A DNA stretch of 64,000 nt, taken from contig NZ_DS022276.1 in assembly GCF_000153725.1 (NCBI RefSeq), positions 1,335,386 to 1,399,385 on the forward strand, written 5' to 3'. Origin of the DNA: Salipiger bermudensis HTCC2601. GTDB taxonomy: Bacteria; Pseudomonadota; Alphaproteobacteria; Rhodobacterales; Rhodobacteraceae. The position numbers and the translations under genes were made by a program. Under the pieces are notes generated by a model. It had not been told where the DNA came from, ran no database searches, and was given only the letters and a program-made list of their open reading frames with translations. Below are positions 38,305-47,117 of this stretch, in pieces (positions within the stretch are counted from its first letter, which is position 1; every line of letters starts with the position of its first letter).

Positions 38305-39081
38305 TCAGTGCTGCGGCGTGCGGAAGCGCTGCAGCATCGCCGCGAACACCTGTCCCGGCAGGATCGCCAGACACTTCACGTAGCGCGGCAGCAATCGTTT
38401 CGGGCTGCTCAGCGCGCGCCACAGCCATTCCACCGCGAAACGCCGCGCCCATTCCGGTGCCCGCGTCTGGGTGCCGGCAAGGAAATCGACCCCCGCACCG
38501 ATCGAAGCGAAGCCCATATGCGGCAGCTTGCGGCGTCCGGCGGCGGCGAAGATTTCCTGCTTGGGGGCGCCCAGCGCGATGAAGCACAGCCCCGCGCCCG
38601 AGGCGCCGATCTGCTCGAAGATCGCGTCGGCCTGCGCGCCGGTCGGGTCAAAGCCCATCGGAGGCGCGACGGTGGCCACCACCTCGAGATCGCGCACTTC
38701 GCGTTCGAGATAGCTCTTGGCGGCAGCAAGCGCCGGCTGCGTGCTGCCCACCAGCGCCACGCTCACGCCCTGCTTGGCGGCGATTCGCGCGATCGGAAAC
38801 AGCGCGTCCGAGCCCGGGATCAGCTCGACCGGGCGCTTGGCCAGCCACGACATCCAGACGATCGGGTTGCCGTCGGCGGTGACGAAATCCTGCGCCGCGT
38901 AGGCGCGCCGGAACTGCGGTGATTGGCGCAGTTTCACAAGATGGTCGAGATTGATCGTGGCAAGGGCGAAGCCCTGACGTTGGGCAAGACGCTCGGTCAC
39001 GCGGGCCTGCAACACGGCCCAGGTCGGGACATTGACCGAAACCCTCTCGCCGGACACCTTGAAATCCATAAATCGTCGCAT
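38305..39081 (-). CDS. WecB/TagA/CpsF family glycosyltransferase
   Basis: The 258-residue protein belongs to GT26 (WecB/TagA/CpsF), which often add ManNAc, ManNAcA or glucose to lipid-linked intermediates. Motifs are ATINLDHLVKLRQSP, VTADGNPIVWMSWL with the likely catalytic aspartate, LIPGSDALFPIARIA and FIALGAPKQEIFAA. The start is uncertain: ATG codons at 39114, 39081 and 39069 are in frame; I chose 39081 (MRRFMDFKVSG). It is the only minus-strand gene in the middle of the glycan locus and is divergent from the Gfo/Idh/MocA gene across about 290 bases. Confidence 0.88.
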   Translation of the reverse strand: MRRFMDFKVSGERVSVNVPTWAVLQARVTERLAQRQGFALATINLDHLVKLRQSPQFRRAYAAQDFVTADGNPIVWMSWLAKRPVELIPGSDALFPIARIAAKQGVSVALVGSTQPALAAAKSYLEREVRDLEVVATVAPPMGFDPTGAQADAIFEQIGASGAGLCFIALGAPKQEIFAAAGRRKLPHMGFASIGAGVDFLAGTQTRAPEWARRFAVEWLWRALSSPKRLLPRYVKCLAILPGQVFAAMLQRFRTPQH

Positions 39082-39370
39082 CCAATACACACCCTGCCCT
39101 CTGTCATACCGCATAACTGTGGCTGGCGGAGGCCCATATTGTGGCGAATTCCCGTGAACCGTGTCTCGCGGGTCGCACGCGGCAAGGTTTTCTCGCAGCG
39201 GTGCGCTTTGCCGGCATATCCACGGGACCTGCCGAATTATCGTCAAAATTGTCTGTTCAACGGAAACAACCGGCCTGTTCAGGAGTCGTGAGTAGCATTT
39301 TGATGTCCGTTCTTTCCCCTCCCCGCCCCTGCGGGGCCATCCTCGACGCGCCCGACCGTGGGCGTGCCCC

Positions 39371-40498
39371 ATGACCCGACGGATCTCGATCCTCGGCTGC
39401 GGGTTCGTGGCCGACCTCTACCTGCGCTCGCTGCAGGCAATGGAGGGCATCGAGGTCGTCGGCGTCTATGACCGCGATGCCACCCGGCTGGATCACTTCT
39501 GCGCCCATTGGGGCCTTCCGAAGAAGACCTCGCTGACCGCGTTTCTTGCCGATGCGCCAGAGGGCGGGGTGATCCTGAACCTCACCAACCCTTCGGCCCA
39601 CTACGAGCTGAACCGCGCCTGTCTCGAGGCTGGGCATCACGTGTATTCGGAAAAACCGCTGGCGACGGATCTCGACGAGGCCAAGGCGCTCTGTGCGCTG
39701 GCCACCGAGCGCGGCCTGCTGCTGGCCTCGGCGCCTTGCTCGGTGCTGGGCGAGACGGCGCAGACCCTCGGCTACGCGCTGCGCAAGGGCATCGCCGGCA
39801 CCCCTCGTGCGATCTATGCCGAGCTCGACGACGGCTTCGTGCCGCAAGCCGCCTATCGCAAGTGGCTCTCCGAGACCGGCGCGCCCTGGCCCTACGAGGA
39901 CGAGTTCCGCACCGGCTGCACGCTCGAGCACGCGGGCTACTACCTGAGCTGGCTGATCTCGTGGTTCGGCTCGGTGCGCACGGTGGTCGCGGCCAGCGCC
40001 GAGACCATCCCCGACAAGACCGGCACCGGCCCGATGGCGCCCGACCTGAGCATTGCCACGCTGTTCTTCGAGACCGGCCCGGTGACGCGGCTGACCTGCT
40101 CGATCGTCGCGCCGCATGATCACTCGATCAGGATCATCGGTGACAGCGGCGTGCTGCGCTGCGACGCCGCGTGGGACAACAGCGCCAAGGTGACCTATGC
40201 CAAGCGCATGAACCTGCGCCGGAAACTGGTCGAGAGCCCCTTCCCACGCCGGGTGAAACTGGGGCGGCCGACCCACCCCAAGGTCAAGCGCTGGGGGGCC
40301 GCGGCGATGAACTTCATGCTGGGTCCGGCCGAGATGCTCGAAGCGCTTGAACAGGACCGCCCCTGCCGCCTGTCGACAGCGTTCGCCCTGCACATGACCG
40401 AGGTCACGCTGGCGATGCAGAACGCCGGCGAGACGAGCGGCGCCCAGCGCATGACCACGCGCTGCGATCCGATGGAGCCGATGCCATGGGCGAGGTGA
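39371..40498 (+). CDS. Gfo/Idh/MocA family oxidoreductase
   Basis: A 375-residue NAD(P)-dependent sugar dehydrogenase-like protein. It has the Rossmann motif ISILGCGFVADLYL near the N-terminus, the conserved EKP at residues 94-96 (YSEKPLATD) and the family's C-terminal beta-sheet domain. Such enzymes oxidise or reduce sugar hydroxyls. It is the first gene of a run of five plus-strand genes and overlaps the next, an epimerase, by 13 bases. The same two enzyme types are fused into one protein at 43678-45777. Confidence 0.9.
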   Translation: MTRRISILGCGFVADLYLRSLQAMEGIEVVGVYDRDATRLDHFCAHWGLPKKTSLTAFLADAPEGGVILNLTNPSAHYELNRACLEAGHHVYSEKPLATDLDEAKALCALATERGLLLASAPCSVLGETAQTLGYALRKGIAGTPRAIYAELDDGFVPQAAYRKWLSETGAPWPYEDEFRTGCTLEHAGYYLSWLISWFGSVRTVVAASAETIPDKTGTGPMAPDLSIATLFFETGPVTRLTCSIVAPHDHSIRIIGDSGVLRCDAAWDNSAKVTYAKRMNLRRKLVESPFPRRVKLGRPTHPKVKRWGAAAMNFMLGPAEMLEALEQDRPCRLSTAFALHMTEVTLAMQNAGETSGAQRMTTRCDPMEPMPWAR

Positions 40499-41466
40499 AG
40501 GGCGAGGCGCGCCGCATCCTGATCACCGGCGCCGGCGGCTTCATCGGGCGCGCCACCGTGGCCGAGGCCCGCGCGCGCGGGCTCGACGTGGTGGCGCTGG
40601 TGCGCAAGAGCGTCGCCCCCGAATGGACCGACGATGACGGCGTGACCGTGGTGGAAGCGGATCTGTCTGAGCCGTCATCGCTGCTGCCCCTGCGCCGCGC
40701 GCTCAGGGGCTGCGACGCGGTGATCCACGCGGCAGCACATCTGGGCGGCGACGACGCGGCGATCGAGGCCGACACTCTGGCGGCCACCCGCCACCTGCTC
40801 GCAGCATTGCCCAAGGAGATCCGGCTGGTGCTCGTCAGCTCCATCGCGGTCTACGACATGAGCAAGCTCGCCCCGGGCGACGCGGTGACCGAGCGCAGCC
40901 CGCTCAACCGCCCGGGCCACGCACAGGACAGCTATGCCGAGTCGAAGCTGGCGCAGGAGGTGCTTTGTCAGGGCGCGCTGCAGCCGCTCTGGCTGATGCG
41001 GCCGGGCGCGGTCTGGGGACCGGGCCGGACGTGGCACGCGCTCAACGGCTTCTGGGCCGGGCCGCTGCAGGTCACGCTGGCCTCCGACGGCACGCTGCCG
41101 CTGGTTCACGTGAAACACGTGGCGCGCGCGCTGGTCTCGGCCGCCCTCACCGATCCGCAGGGCATGACCGCGCTCAACGTGATCGACGACGATCTGCCAA
41201 CGCGGGCGCGGTTCGTCACCGCCCACCGCCAGGCGGCGGGCTGGCCCAGGGCCGCCATCGACGTGCCGTGGACGCTGTGGCTGACCCTCACGCGAACGCT
41301 GAAACGCTTCGAACGCCACCTGCCCGGCCTGCTGCGCGAGCCGGTACTGCGCGCCCGCATCATGCCGCTGCGCTGGCCCAACACCGCGCTTCGTGCGAGC
41401 CTTGGCGGCCATGACGACGCCGCCTTCGAGGCCCTGTTGCAGCACACGCTGGAGAGCGAGACATGA
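40486..41466 (+). CDS. NAD-dependent epimerase/dehydratase (SDR family)
   Basis: The 326-residue extended short-chain dehydrogenase/reductase has the cofactor motif ITGAGGFIGRA at residues 13-23 (GAGGFIG 15-21) and the catalytic Tyr150-x3-Lys154 (SYAESK). Proteins of this group epimerise or dehydrate nucleotide sugars or reduce keto-sugars. It overlaps the upstream oxidoreductase by 13 bases and the downstream glycosyltransferase by 4 (ATGA), so translation of the three is coupled. The substrate is unknown; a role in making a modified sugar for the locus is inferred. Confidence 0.88.
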   Translation: MGEVKGEARRILITGAGGFIGRATVAEARARGLDVVALVRKSVAPEWTDDDGVTVVEADLSEPSSLLPLRRALRGCDAVIHAAAHLGGDDAAIEADTLAATRHLLAALPKEIRLVLVSSIAVYDMSKLAPGDAVTERSPLNRPGHAQDSYAESKLAQEVLCQGALQPLWLMRPGAVWGPGRTWHALNGFWAGPLQVTLASDGTLPLVHVKHVARALVSAALTDPQGMTALNVIDDDLPTRARFVTAHRQAAGWPRAAIDVPWTLWLTLTRTLKRFERHLPGLLREPVLRARIMPLRWPNTALRASLGGHDDAAFEALLQHTLESET

Positions 41467-42698
41467 GCCTGCCCAAGCTCGCCTACCTGACCGGGGAATA
41501 TCCCCGCGCCTCGGACACCTTCATCCAGCGCGAGGTGGCGGCGCTGCGCGATCTCGGCCACGAGGTGCTGACCTGCTCGATCCGCACCACCGGCGCCGAG
41601 CATCTGGTCGGCCCCGAACAGCGCGCAGAGCACGCGAGCACCTTCAAGGTCATCGGCGCGGCGAAGAACCCGCTGCGCCTGCTCAAGGCGCATCTCGGCT
41701 GCGCCCTGCGCCCCGGGCGCTACTTCGGCGCTCTGCGGCTGGCGTGGCGGACCGCGCCCAAGGGCTTCAAGGGTCGGCTCTACAACCTGATCTACTTCCT
41801 CGAGGCGGCGGTGCTGGCCGACCGCCTCAAGCGCGAAGGCGTCGCGCATCTGCACAACCACATCGCCAAGGCGTCCTGCACCGTGGCGATGCTGGCCAGC
41901 GAGCTCTCCGGCATCCCATACAGTTTCACCATCCACGGCCCCGACATCTTCTTCGAGCCGCATCACTGGCGCATCGACGAAAAGACCGCGCGGGCGCGCT
42001 TTGTCGCCTGCATCTCGGAATACTGCCGCTCGCAACTCATGTGCTTTGCCGACGCCGCGCATTGGGACAAGCTGCATATCGTGCATTGCGGCATCGACCC
42101 GGTACGCTATGACACCGCGCCGCATACCGGACAGACGCTGCTCTTCGTGGGCCGGCTGGCGGGCGTGAAGGGCGTGCCGATCCTGCTCGACGCGGTGGCC
42201 ACGCTGAAGGCGCGCCACCCGCAACTGCGGCTTGCGCTGATCGGCGACGGCCCCGAGCGCGCGGCGCTGGAAGAACGGGCCAAGCCGCTGGGCGAGACGG
42301 TGGTGTTTCTCGGCTACCAAGGCCAGTCCGAGGTGGCCGAGGCGCTGGCGCAAAGCGATGTCTTCGTGCTGCCGAGCTTTGCCGAGGGCGTGCCGGTGGT
42401 GCTGATGGAGGCGATGGCGGCGGGCGTGCCGGTGGTCGCCACGCAGATCGCCGGCATCCCCGAGCTGGTGACGCAATGGGAGAACGGCGTGCTGGTGCCC
42501 CCGGGCGATGCGCCCGCGCTGGCGCAGGCCATCGAGCAGCTCCTTGCCAGCCCGGACCAGCGCCGCGTGATGGGCTCGGTGGGTCGCGCCACCGTCGAGT
42601 CCGAGTTCAACATCCATATCGAGGCCGCGCGGCTGTCGCATCTCTTCACCGCCTATGCCGAGGGCGACAGCCCGGCCAAGCGCGAGGTGCTGGAATGA
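41463..42698 (+). CDS. Family 4-type glycosyltransferase
   Basis: A 411-residue GT-B glycosyltransferase. The start KLAYLTGEYPRASDTFIQRE is typical of exopolysaccharide GT4 enzymes. Other motifs are HLHNHIAKASCTVA, YSFTIHGPDIFFEPHHW, LLFVGRLAGVKGVPILLDA and the E-x7-E region EGVPVVLMEAMAAGVPVVAT. It overlaps both neighbours by 4 bases, so it belongs to the five-gene transcript. A cytoplasmic transferase acting on a lipid-linked intermediate is likely. Confidence 0.92.
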   Translation: MSLPKLAYLTGEYPRASDTFIQREVAALRDLGHEVLTCSIRTTGAEHLVGPEQRAEHASTFKVIGAAKNPLRLLKAHLGCALRPGRYFGALRLAWRTAPKGFKGRLYNLIYFLEAAVLADRLKREGVAHLHNHIAKASCTVAMLASELSGIPYSFTIHGPDIFFEPHHWRIDEKTARARFVACISEYCRSQLMCFADAAHWDKLHIVHCGIDPVRYDTAPHTGQTLLFVGRLAGVKGVPILLDAVATLKARHPQLRLALIGDGPERAALEERAKPLGETVVFLGYQGQSEVAEALAQSDVFVLPSFAEGVPVVLMEAMAAGVPVVATQIAGIPELVTQWENGVLVPPGDAPALAQAIEQLLASPDQRRVMGSVGRATVESEFNIHIEAARLSHLFTAYAEGDSPAKREVLE

Positions 42699-43666
42699 CC
42701 CCGGAGATGCCCCCGGTCGACGTGGTGCTGATCGGGCGCAACGAGGGCGCGCGGCTGGTGGCGGCGCTGGCCTCTGTGACCGGGCAGGCGCGGCAGGTGG
42801 TCTATGTCGACAGCGGCTCCACCGATGACAGCGTGGCCGCGGCGCGCAAGGCGGGCGCCACGGTGGTCGCGCTGGACCCCGCCACGCCCTTTACCGCCGC
42901 CCGCGCCCGCAATGCCGGGTTCGAGGCGCTCGGGGATCCACAATTCGTGCAGTTCATCGATGGCGACTGCACGCTGGTCGCAGGCTATCTTGACCGTGCC
43001 CGCGCTTTTCTCAGGTCCAATCCCCGGCTTGGCATGGTCACCGGCTGGCGCGCCGAGATCCACCGCGACGCCTCGCTCTACAACCAGCTCGCCGATTTCG
43101 AATGGCGCCGCCCGGCGGGCGAGATTCTTGCCTGTGGCGGCGACATGCTGGTCCGGGCCGAGGCCTTCCGCGCCGTGGGCGGCTTCGACCCGACCGTGAT
43201 CGCCGCCGAGGATGACGAGTTCTGCACCCGGCTGCGCAAGGCCGGCTGGCGGCTCGAGCGCATCCCCGAAGAGATGACCCGCCACGACGCCGACACCCAT
43301 CGCTTCGGCCAGTGGTGGACCCGCGCCGTGCGCACCGGCCACGGCTTTGCGCAGGTGGGTCACCTGCATCCCGAGTATTTCCGACGCGAGCGTCAGCGGG
43401 CACTGGTCTACGGGTTGGCGCTACCGCTCTTCATCCTGCTGGGCGCGCTGATCTGGTGGGGCTTTCCGGTGGCCGGGCTCTGCGTCTACGCGCTGAACTA
43501 CCATCGCACCGCGCGCGGCCTGATCCGGGAGGGGCTGCCAAGGGGCGAGGCCTACCGGCACAGCGTCCTGCTGACGCTGTCGAAGATTCCGAACGTGATC
43601 GGCATGGCGACCTATCACTGGCGCCGCCGCCGCAACGCGCAGATGCGCATCATCGAGTACAAGTGA
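42695..43666 (+). CDS. Family 2-type glycosyltransferase with C-terminal membrane helices
   Basis: A 323-residue GT-A glycosyltransferase. The nucleotide-binding start is VVLIGRNEGARLVAALASV, the metal-binding motif is FIDGDCTLV, and the acceptor-side motif is AAEDDEFCTRLRKAGWRLE. Hydrophobic segments near the C-terminus (LPLFILLGALIWWGFPVAGL) anchor it to the membrane. It starts within the stop of the previous glycosyltransferase (4-base overlap) and ends 11 bases before the fused dehydrogenase-epimerase gene. Confidence 0.9.
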   Translation: MTPEMPPVDVVLIGRNEGARLVAALASVTGQARQVVYVDSGSTDDSVAAARKAGATVVALDPATPFTAARARNAGFEALGDPQFVQFIDGDCTLVAGYLDRARAFLRSNPRLGMVTGWRAEIHRDASLYNQLADFEWRRPAGEILACGGDMLVRAEAFRAVGGFDPTVIAAEDDEFCTRLRKAGWRLERIPEEMTRHDADTHRFGQWWTRAVRTGHGFAQVGHLHPEYFRRERQRALVYGLALPLFILLGALIWWGFPVAGLCVYALNYHRTARGLIREGLPRGEAYRHSVLLTLSKIPNVIGMATYHWRRRRNAQMRIIEYK

Positions 43667-43677
43667 GGCACGTTTCC

Positions 43678-45777
43678 ATGTCCGAACCTCTCCGCGTCGG
43701 CCTGATCGGGGCCGGCTATATCGCAACCTGGCACGCCGATGCGCTTGCCGCCACGCCCTCCGCCACCGTCGCGGCGGTCTGCGATTTGTCCGAGCCCGCC
43801 GCCCGCGGCATGGCCGAGGCCTATGGCGCCCAGCCCTTCACCAGCGTCGAGGCGCTGATCGAGAGCGGGCTCTGCGAGGCGGTGCACATCCTCACCCCGC
43901 CACAGCTTCACAAGCCGCTGGCGATCCAGTGCCTCGAGGCCGGGCTGCACGTGCTGGTCGAGAAGCCGGTGGCGGAAAGCGCCGAAGACACGCGCGAGAT
44001 CCTTGCCGCCGCCCAGGCCGCAGACAAGCGCTTCCATGCCGGGCACAACTTCCTCGGCCTGCCTTCCTACGTGCGACTCAAGGAGATGATGCTGCATGGC
44101 GATCTGGGCCGAGTCTCGTCCTGCGAGATCAGCTATGCGCTACCACTGTCGCCGCTGCGCTCGGGCCCGTTCAACCTGTGGCTTCTGCGCGAGCCGAAAA
44201 ACCTACTGCTCGAGGTCGGTCCGCACCTGATGGCCTTCGCCGTCGATCTCTTCGGCACGCCCGAGATCACCTTTGCCGAGGCCAGCAAGCCGGTCGACCT
44301 GCCCGGCAATGATCCGCGCCCGCAGGCCTTCCGCATCCTCGCCCGCGCCGGCGAGGTCGAGATCACCCTCACCGTCTCGCTGGTCGAGACGCAGGACGAC
44401 CGCTCGGTGACGCTGCGCGGCTCCTCGGGGCGGGCGCGGCTCGACTTCGCCTCCGACGTGCTGATCCTCGAGCGCGAAAACAGTTCCGACCTGATCGTAA
44501 ACCCGCTGCGCAAGCAGCTCGACCTCGGCTGGCAGCACCTGCGCGAGGGCAGCGTCAACGCCTGGCGGCAGGCGGTCTCGCTGAACCAGAAAGGTCCCTA
44601 CGCGCTGAGCTTCCGCGGCATGGACGCGGCGCTTTACCAGGACATGAGCAAGGCGCAGGACGCCCGGTTCAGCGGCGAAAGCGCGGTCACGGTGATGCAG
44701 GCGCTCGACGACGCGCTGGCGCTGCTGCCACCCGAGACGCTGGCGGTGAAGGCCCCGGCGGTGCAGACCCGCCAGCCGAAACCCACGGCCATGGTGATCG
44801 GCGGCACCGGCTTCATCGGGCGCGCGCTGACCCGGCGGCTGGTGGCCGACGGCCATGACGTGCGGGTGCTCTCCCGCGGTCGCTCCGGCCCCTTCCCCGA
44901 CCTGCCCGATCAGGTCGAGACGGTGGGCGTCTCGCTGCACGATCTCGACGGGCTCACGGAGGCGATGCAGGGCATCGACGTGGTCTTCAACCTCGCCAAG
45001 TCGATGGACAAGACGTGGTCCGAGGCGCTGATCAACGACGTGGGCGTCGCCACGCGCATCGGCATGGCCTGCGAAAAGGCCGGCGTAAAGCGTCTGGTCT
45101 ACACCGGCACCATCGCGAGCTACGACATGTCGGATGGCAGCCAGACCATCACCGAGGACACGACCTTCCCCGACGACATGACCGACCGCAATCTCTATGC
45201 CCGCTCCAAGGCCGAGTGCGAGCGCCAGCTGATGAAGCTGCATCGCGAGCGCGGCCTGCCGCTGACCATCGCGCGGCCCGGCATCGTGGTGGGCCATGGC
45301 GGCCCGCTGCAGCATTGGGGCATCGGGCGCTGGCACGGTGCCGGCGCGGTGCGGATCTGGGGGCCGGGCGACAACATCCTGCCCTTCGTGCTGATTGACG
45401 ACGTGGCCGACGGGCTGGTGCGGATGGCGGCGCGGCCCTCGGCGGTGGGGGAGAGCTTCAACCTGATCGGCGAGCCGATGCTCTCGGCGCGCGGCTATTT
45501 CGCGGCCATCCACGAGGCACTTGGCGCCCGCATCCGGGTGAGCAGCGGCAACCTCACCGCCTTCTACCTGTCGAACGCGGTGAAGTACGGGCTGAAGAAA
45601 TACGCCCTGCGCAAGCACGGCGTGGTGCGCCCGTCGCTGGCTGACTGGAAGAGCAGGGCGCATTTCTCCCCCTTCGCCAACGACAAGCCGAAGGCGATGC
45701 TCGACTGGGTGCCCGAGACCGACCGCGCCGCCTTTGTCCGCAAGGCGATCACCGAGGCCAACCTGATCGGGTTCTAG
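43678..45777 (+). CDS. Fused Gfo/Idh/MocA oxidoreductase and NAD-dependent epimerase
   Basis: A 699-residue bifunctional protein. Residues 1 to about 345 form a Gfo/Idh/MocA oxidoreductase (LIGAGYIATWH near the N-terminus; EKP at 95-97; VGPHLMAFAVDLFG). A short proline/lysine linker (VQTRQPKPT) follows. From about residue 370 an extended SDR epimerase/dehydratase begins (GGTGFIGRAL), with the catalytic Tyr507-x3-Lys511 in LYARSK. There is no stop or frameshift at the junction. Length is close to the sum of the separate genes at 39371 (375) and 40486 (326). It ends the five-gene glycan operon. Consecutive oxidation/epimerisation of one sugar is a reasonable inference. Confidence 0.92.
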   Translation: MSEPLRVGLIGAGYIATWHADALAATPSATVAAVCDLSEPAARGMAEAYGAQPFTSVEALIESGLCEAVHILTPPQLHKPLAIQCLEAGLHVLVEKPVAESAEDTREILAAAQAADKRFHAGHNFLGLPSYVRLKEMMLHGDLGRVSSCEISYALPLSPLRSGPFNLWLLREPKNLLLEVGPHLMAFAVDLFGTPEITFAEASKPVDLPGNDPRPQAFRILARAGEVEITLTVSLVETQDDRSVTLRGSSGRARLDFASDVLILERENSSDLIVNPLRKQLDLGWQHLREGSVNAWRQAVSLNQKGPYALSFRGMDAALYQDMSKAQDARFSGESAVTVMQALDDALALLPPETLAVKAPAVQTRQPKPTAMVIGGTGFIGRALTRRLVADGHDVRVLSRGRSGPFPDLPDQVETVGVSLHDLDGLTEAMQGIDVVFNLAKSMDKTWSEALINDVGVATRIGMACEKAGVKRLVYTGTIASYDMSDGSQTITEDTTFPDDMTDRNLYARSKAECERQLMKLHRERGLPLTIARPGIVVGHGGPLQHWGIGRWHGAGAVRIWGPGDNILPFVLIDDVADGLVRMAARPSAVGESFNLIGEPMLSARGYFAAIHEALGARIRVSSGNLTAFYLSNAVKYGLKKYALRKHGVVRPSLADWKSRAHFSPFANDKPKAMLDWVPETDRAAFVRKAITEANLIGF

Positions 45778-45836
45778 GCTTCGGATCTGCGCTTCGCGCC
45801 TGTCGCCGGCGGCGGAACATGCATGTCACGGCGGAT

Positions 45837-46388
45837 CTAGCGGAAGGCCGGCCCGTGCGCCCAGATGGTCATCGAGCGGCGCTCGCCGGCCTCGACCGGG
45901 GTCACCCGGTGCAACAGGTATGAGGGAAACAGCGTGGCGCTGCCCCGCGCGCGCTCGGCCTCGACGGTGTGCGCCGATGGCATCACCTCGAGCGCGCCGC
46001 CGCGATAGGCCCCGGGCTCGGAGAGCTGCACCACCATCGTCAGCTTGCGGCGCGCGGCAAGCCGGCCGTCGCCGACATCGGAATGCCAGCTGAAATGGCC
46101 CTGCCGCTCGGCCCCGTAACGCGCCACCTGCGCGCTCTCGTCGAAGGCATCAAGGTCGAAGCCATAGACCGCGCGGTTGGCCTGCCGCACCAGCTCGATG
46201 ATCTTTTCCATCACCCACTCGGCGCCGGCGACGTCGTCGAGCCAGACCAGATCGGCGCGGCGCAGGTTGTGATCCTGATTGCGGCCCACGAGCCGTGCAT
46301 CAGCGCTGTGCGCAGTGCGGGACAGGTCGATGATGCGGTCGCAGTCGATCTCGGAAAAGGCGGCGGGAATCCGGTGAACGGTGAGCAT
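45837..46388 (-). CDS. Prolyl-4-hydroxylase-like 2-oxoglutarate/Fe(II) oxygenase
   Basis: A 183-residue oxygenase with the double-stranded beta-helix Fe(II) site: His102-x-Asp104 (FSWHSDVG) and His160 (LLHRVTPVEAG), plus the 2-oxoglutarate-binding arginine at 170 or 171 (GERRSMTIW). The pattern is that of PKHD-type hydroxylases, which act on proteins or small molecules. It starts at the ATG at 46388 and is divergent from a small zincin gene. It lies next to the glycan locus but on the opposite strand, with no evidence that it takes part in it. Confidence 0.85.
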   Translation of the reverse strand: MLTVHRIPAAFSEIDCDRIIDLSRTAHSADARLVGRNQDHNLRRADLVWLDDVAGAEWVMEKIIELVRQANRAVYGFDLDAFDESAQVARYGAERQGHFSWHSDVGDGRLAARRKLTMVVQLSEPGAYRGGALEVMPSAHTVEAERARGSATLFPSYLLHRVTPVEAGERRSMTIWAHGPAFR

Positions 46389-46514
46389 GGGCGGGGCCTT
46401 TGGCTGAACAAGCGCCTGCTCTAGCGCGCCGCCAGCCGCGATCTGCGCCATTCGCGACAGGACGGGCGAAATGCGACCTTTTCCTTCGTCCGCCGCAAGG
46501 CCATACCCACGGGC

Positions 46515-46904
46515 ATGAGCAGATCCGACCTCGCCGCCTTCGAAGAGATGGCCCAGCGCGCCATCGAGAGTTTTCCCGAACCGTTCCGCAGGAGCGCGGC
46601 GGAGGTGCTCGTGGAGGTTGTCGACTGGCCGCCCGAAGACGTGCTGACCGAGATGGAGATCGACAACCCTCTCGAGCTGACGGGGCTTTACGAGGGCATC
46701 CCGCTGACCGAGCGCTCGGTGAGCGATCCCTCGCCCTGGCCGGACCGCGTCTGGCTGTTCCGCGAACCGATTCTCGCGGAATGGCGCGACCGCGGCGATA
46801 TCGCGCTCGAGGATCTGGTGGTCCATGTCACCGTGCACGAGTTCGCGCATCACTTCGGCTGGTCCGACGACGATATCGCCACGATCGACCGGTGGTGGGA
46901 GTGA
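46515..46904 (+). CDS. Small zincin-like metallopeptidase family protein
   Basis: The 129-residue protein contains the zinc motif HEFAH at 108-112, followed by GWSDDDI, where the third ligand of minimal zincins is placed. The conserved segment IDNPLELTGLYEGIPLTERS precedes it. This matches a group of small bacterial proteins annotated as metallopeptidase family, whose peptidase activity is not well proven. It has no signal peptide. It is convergent with nadE across a hairpin-rich gap. Confidence 0.85.
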   Translation: MSRSDLAAFEEMAQRAIESFPEPFRRSAAEVLVEVVDWPPEDVLTEMEIDNPLELTGLYEGIPLTERSVSDPSPWPDRVWLFREPILAEWRDRGDIALEDLVVHVTVHEFAHHFGWSDDDIATIDRWWE

Positions 46905-47117
46905 GCATTGGCCCGGGCAAAGCCCGGCAAAGGCTCTGGGGGAGCGTTTGAGGTGCGAGCGGGCGGAGCCCAGCGCCCGCGTCCCAGCGCGGGCGCGCCG
47001 TGCGCAGGGTCGGGTCGCGAAGCGATCCCGACCGCGGCACCCGGTGGCCACCGCGCGCCCATCCTTTAACCCTCGTGAAACTTTACCCTTGGTGTAACCC
47101 GCGCCCGGACCGCCACC
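46905..47117. repeat. Hairpin-rich intergenic region between two convergent genes
   Basis: This 213-base gap contains several GC-rich inverted repeats. GCGGGCG (46959-46965) pairs with CGCCCGC (46974-46980), but the latter can also pair with GCGGGCGC (46989-46996). GGTCGGGTCGC and GCGATCCCGACC (47008-47033) form another stem with one bulge. It probably serves as a terminator region for both genes and may be a copy of a dispersed element. Confidence 0.5.

Noticed and set aside
38101-38310. A short genuine gene between the acyltransferase and the WecB-type gene
   Set aside because: The frame is broken by TAG and only the first 30 or so residues match a known family, so it is a remnant.
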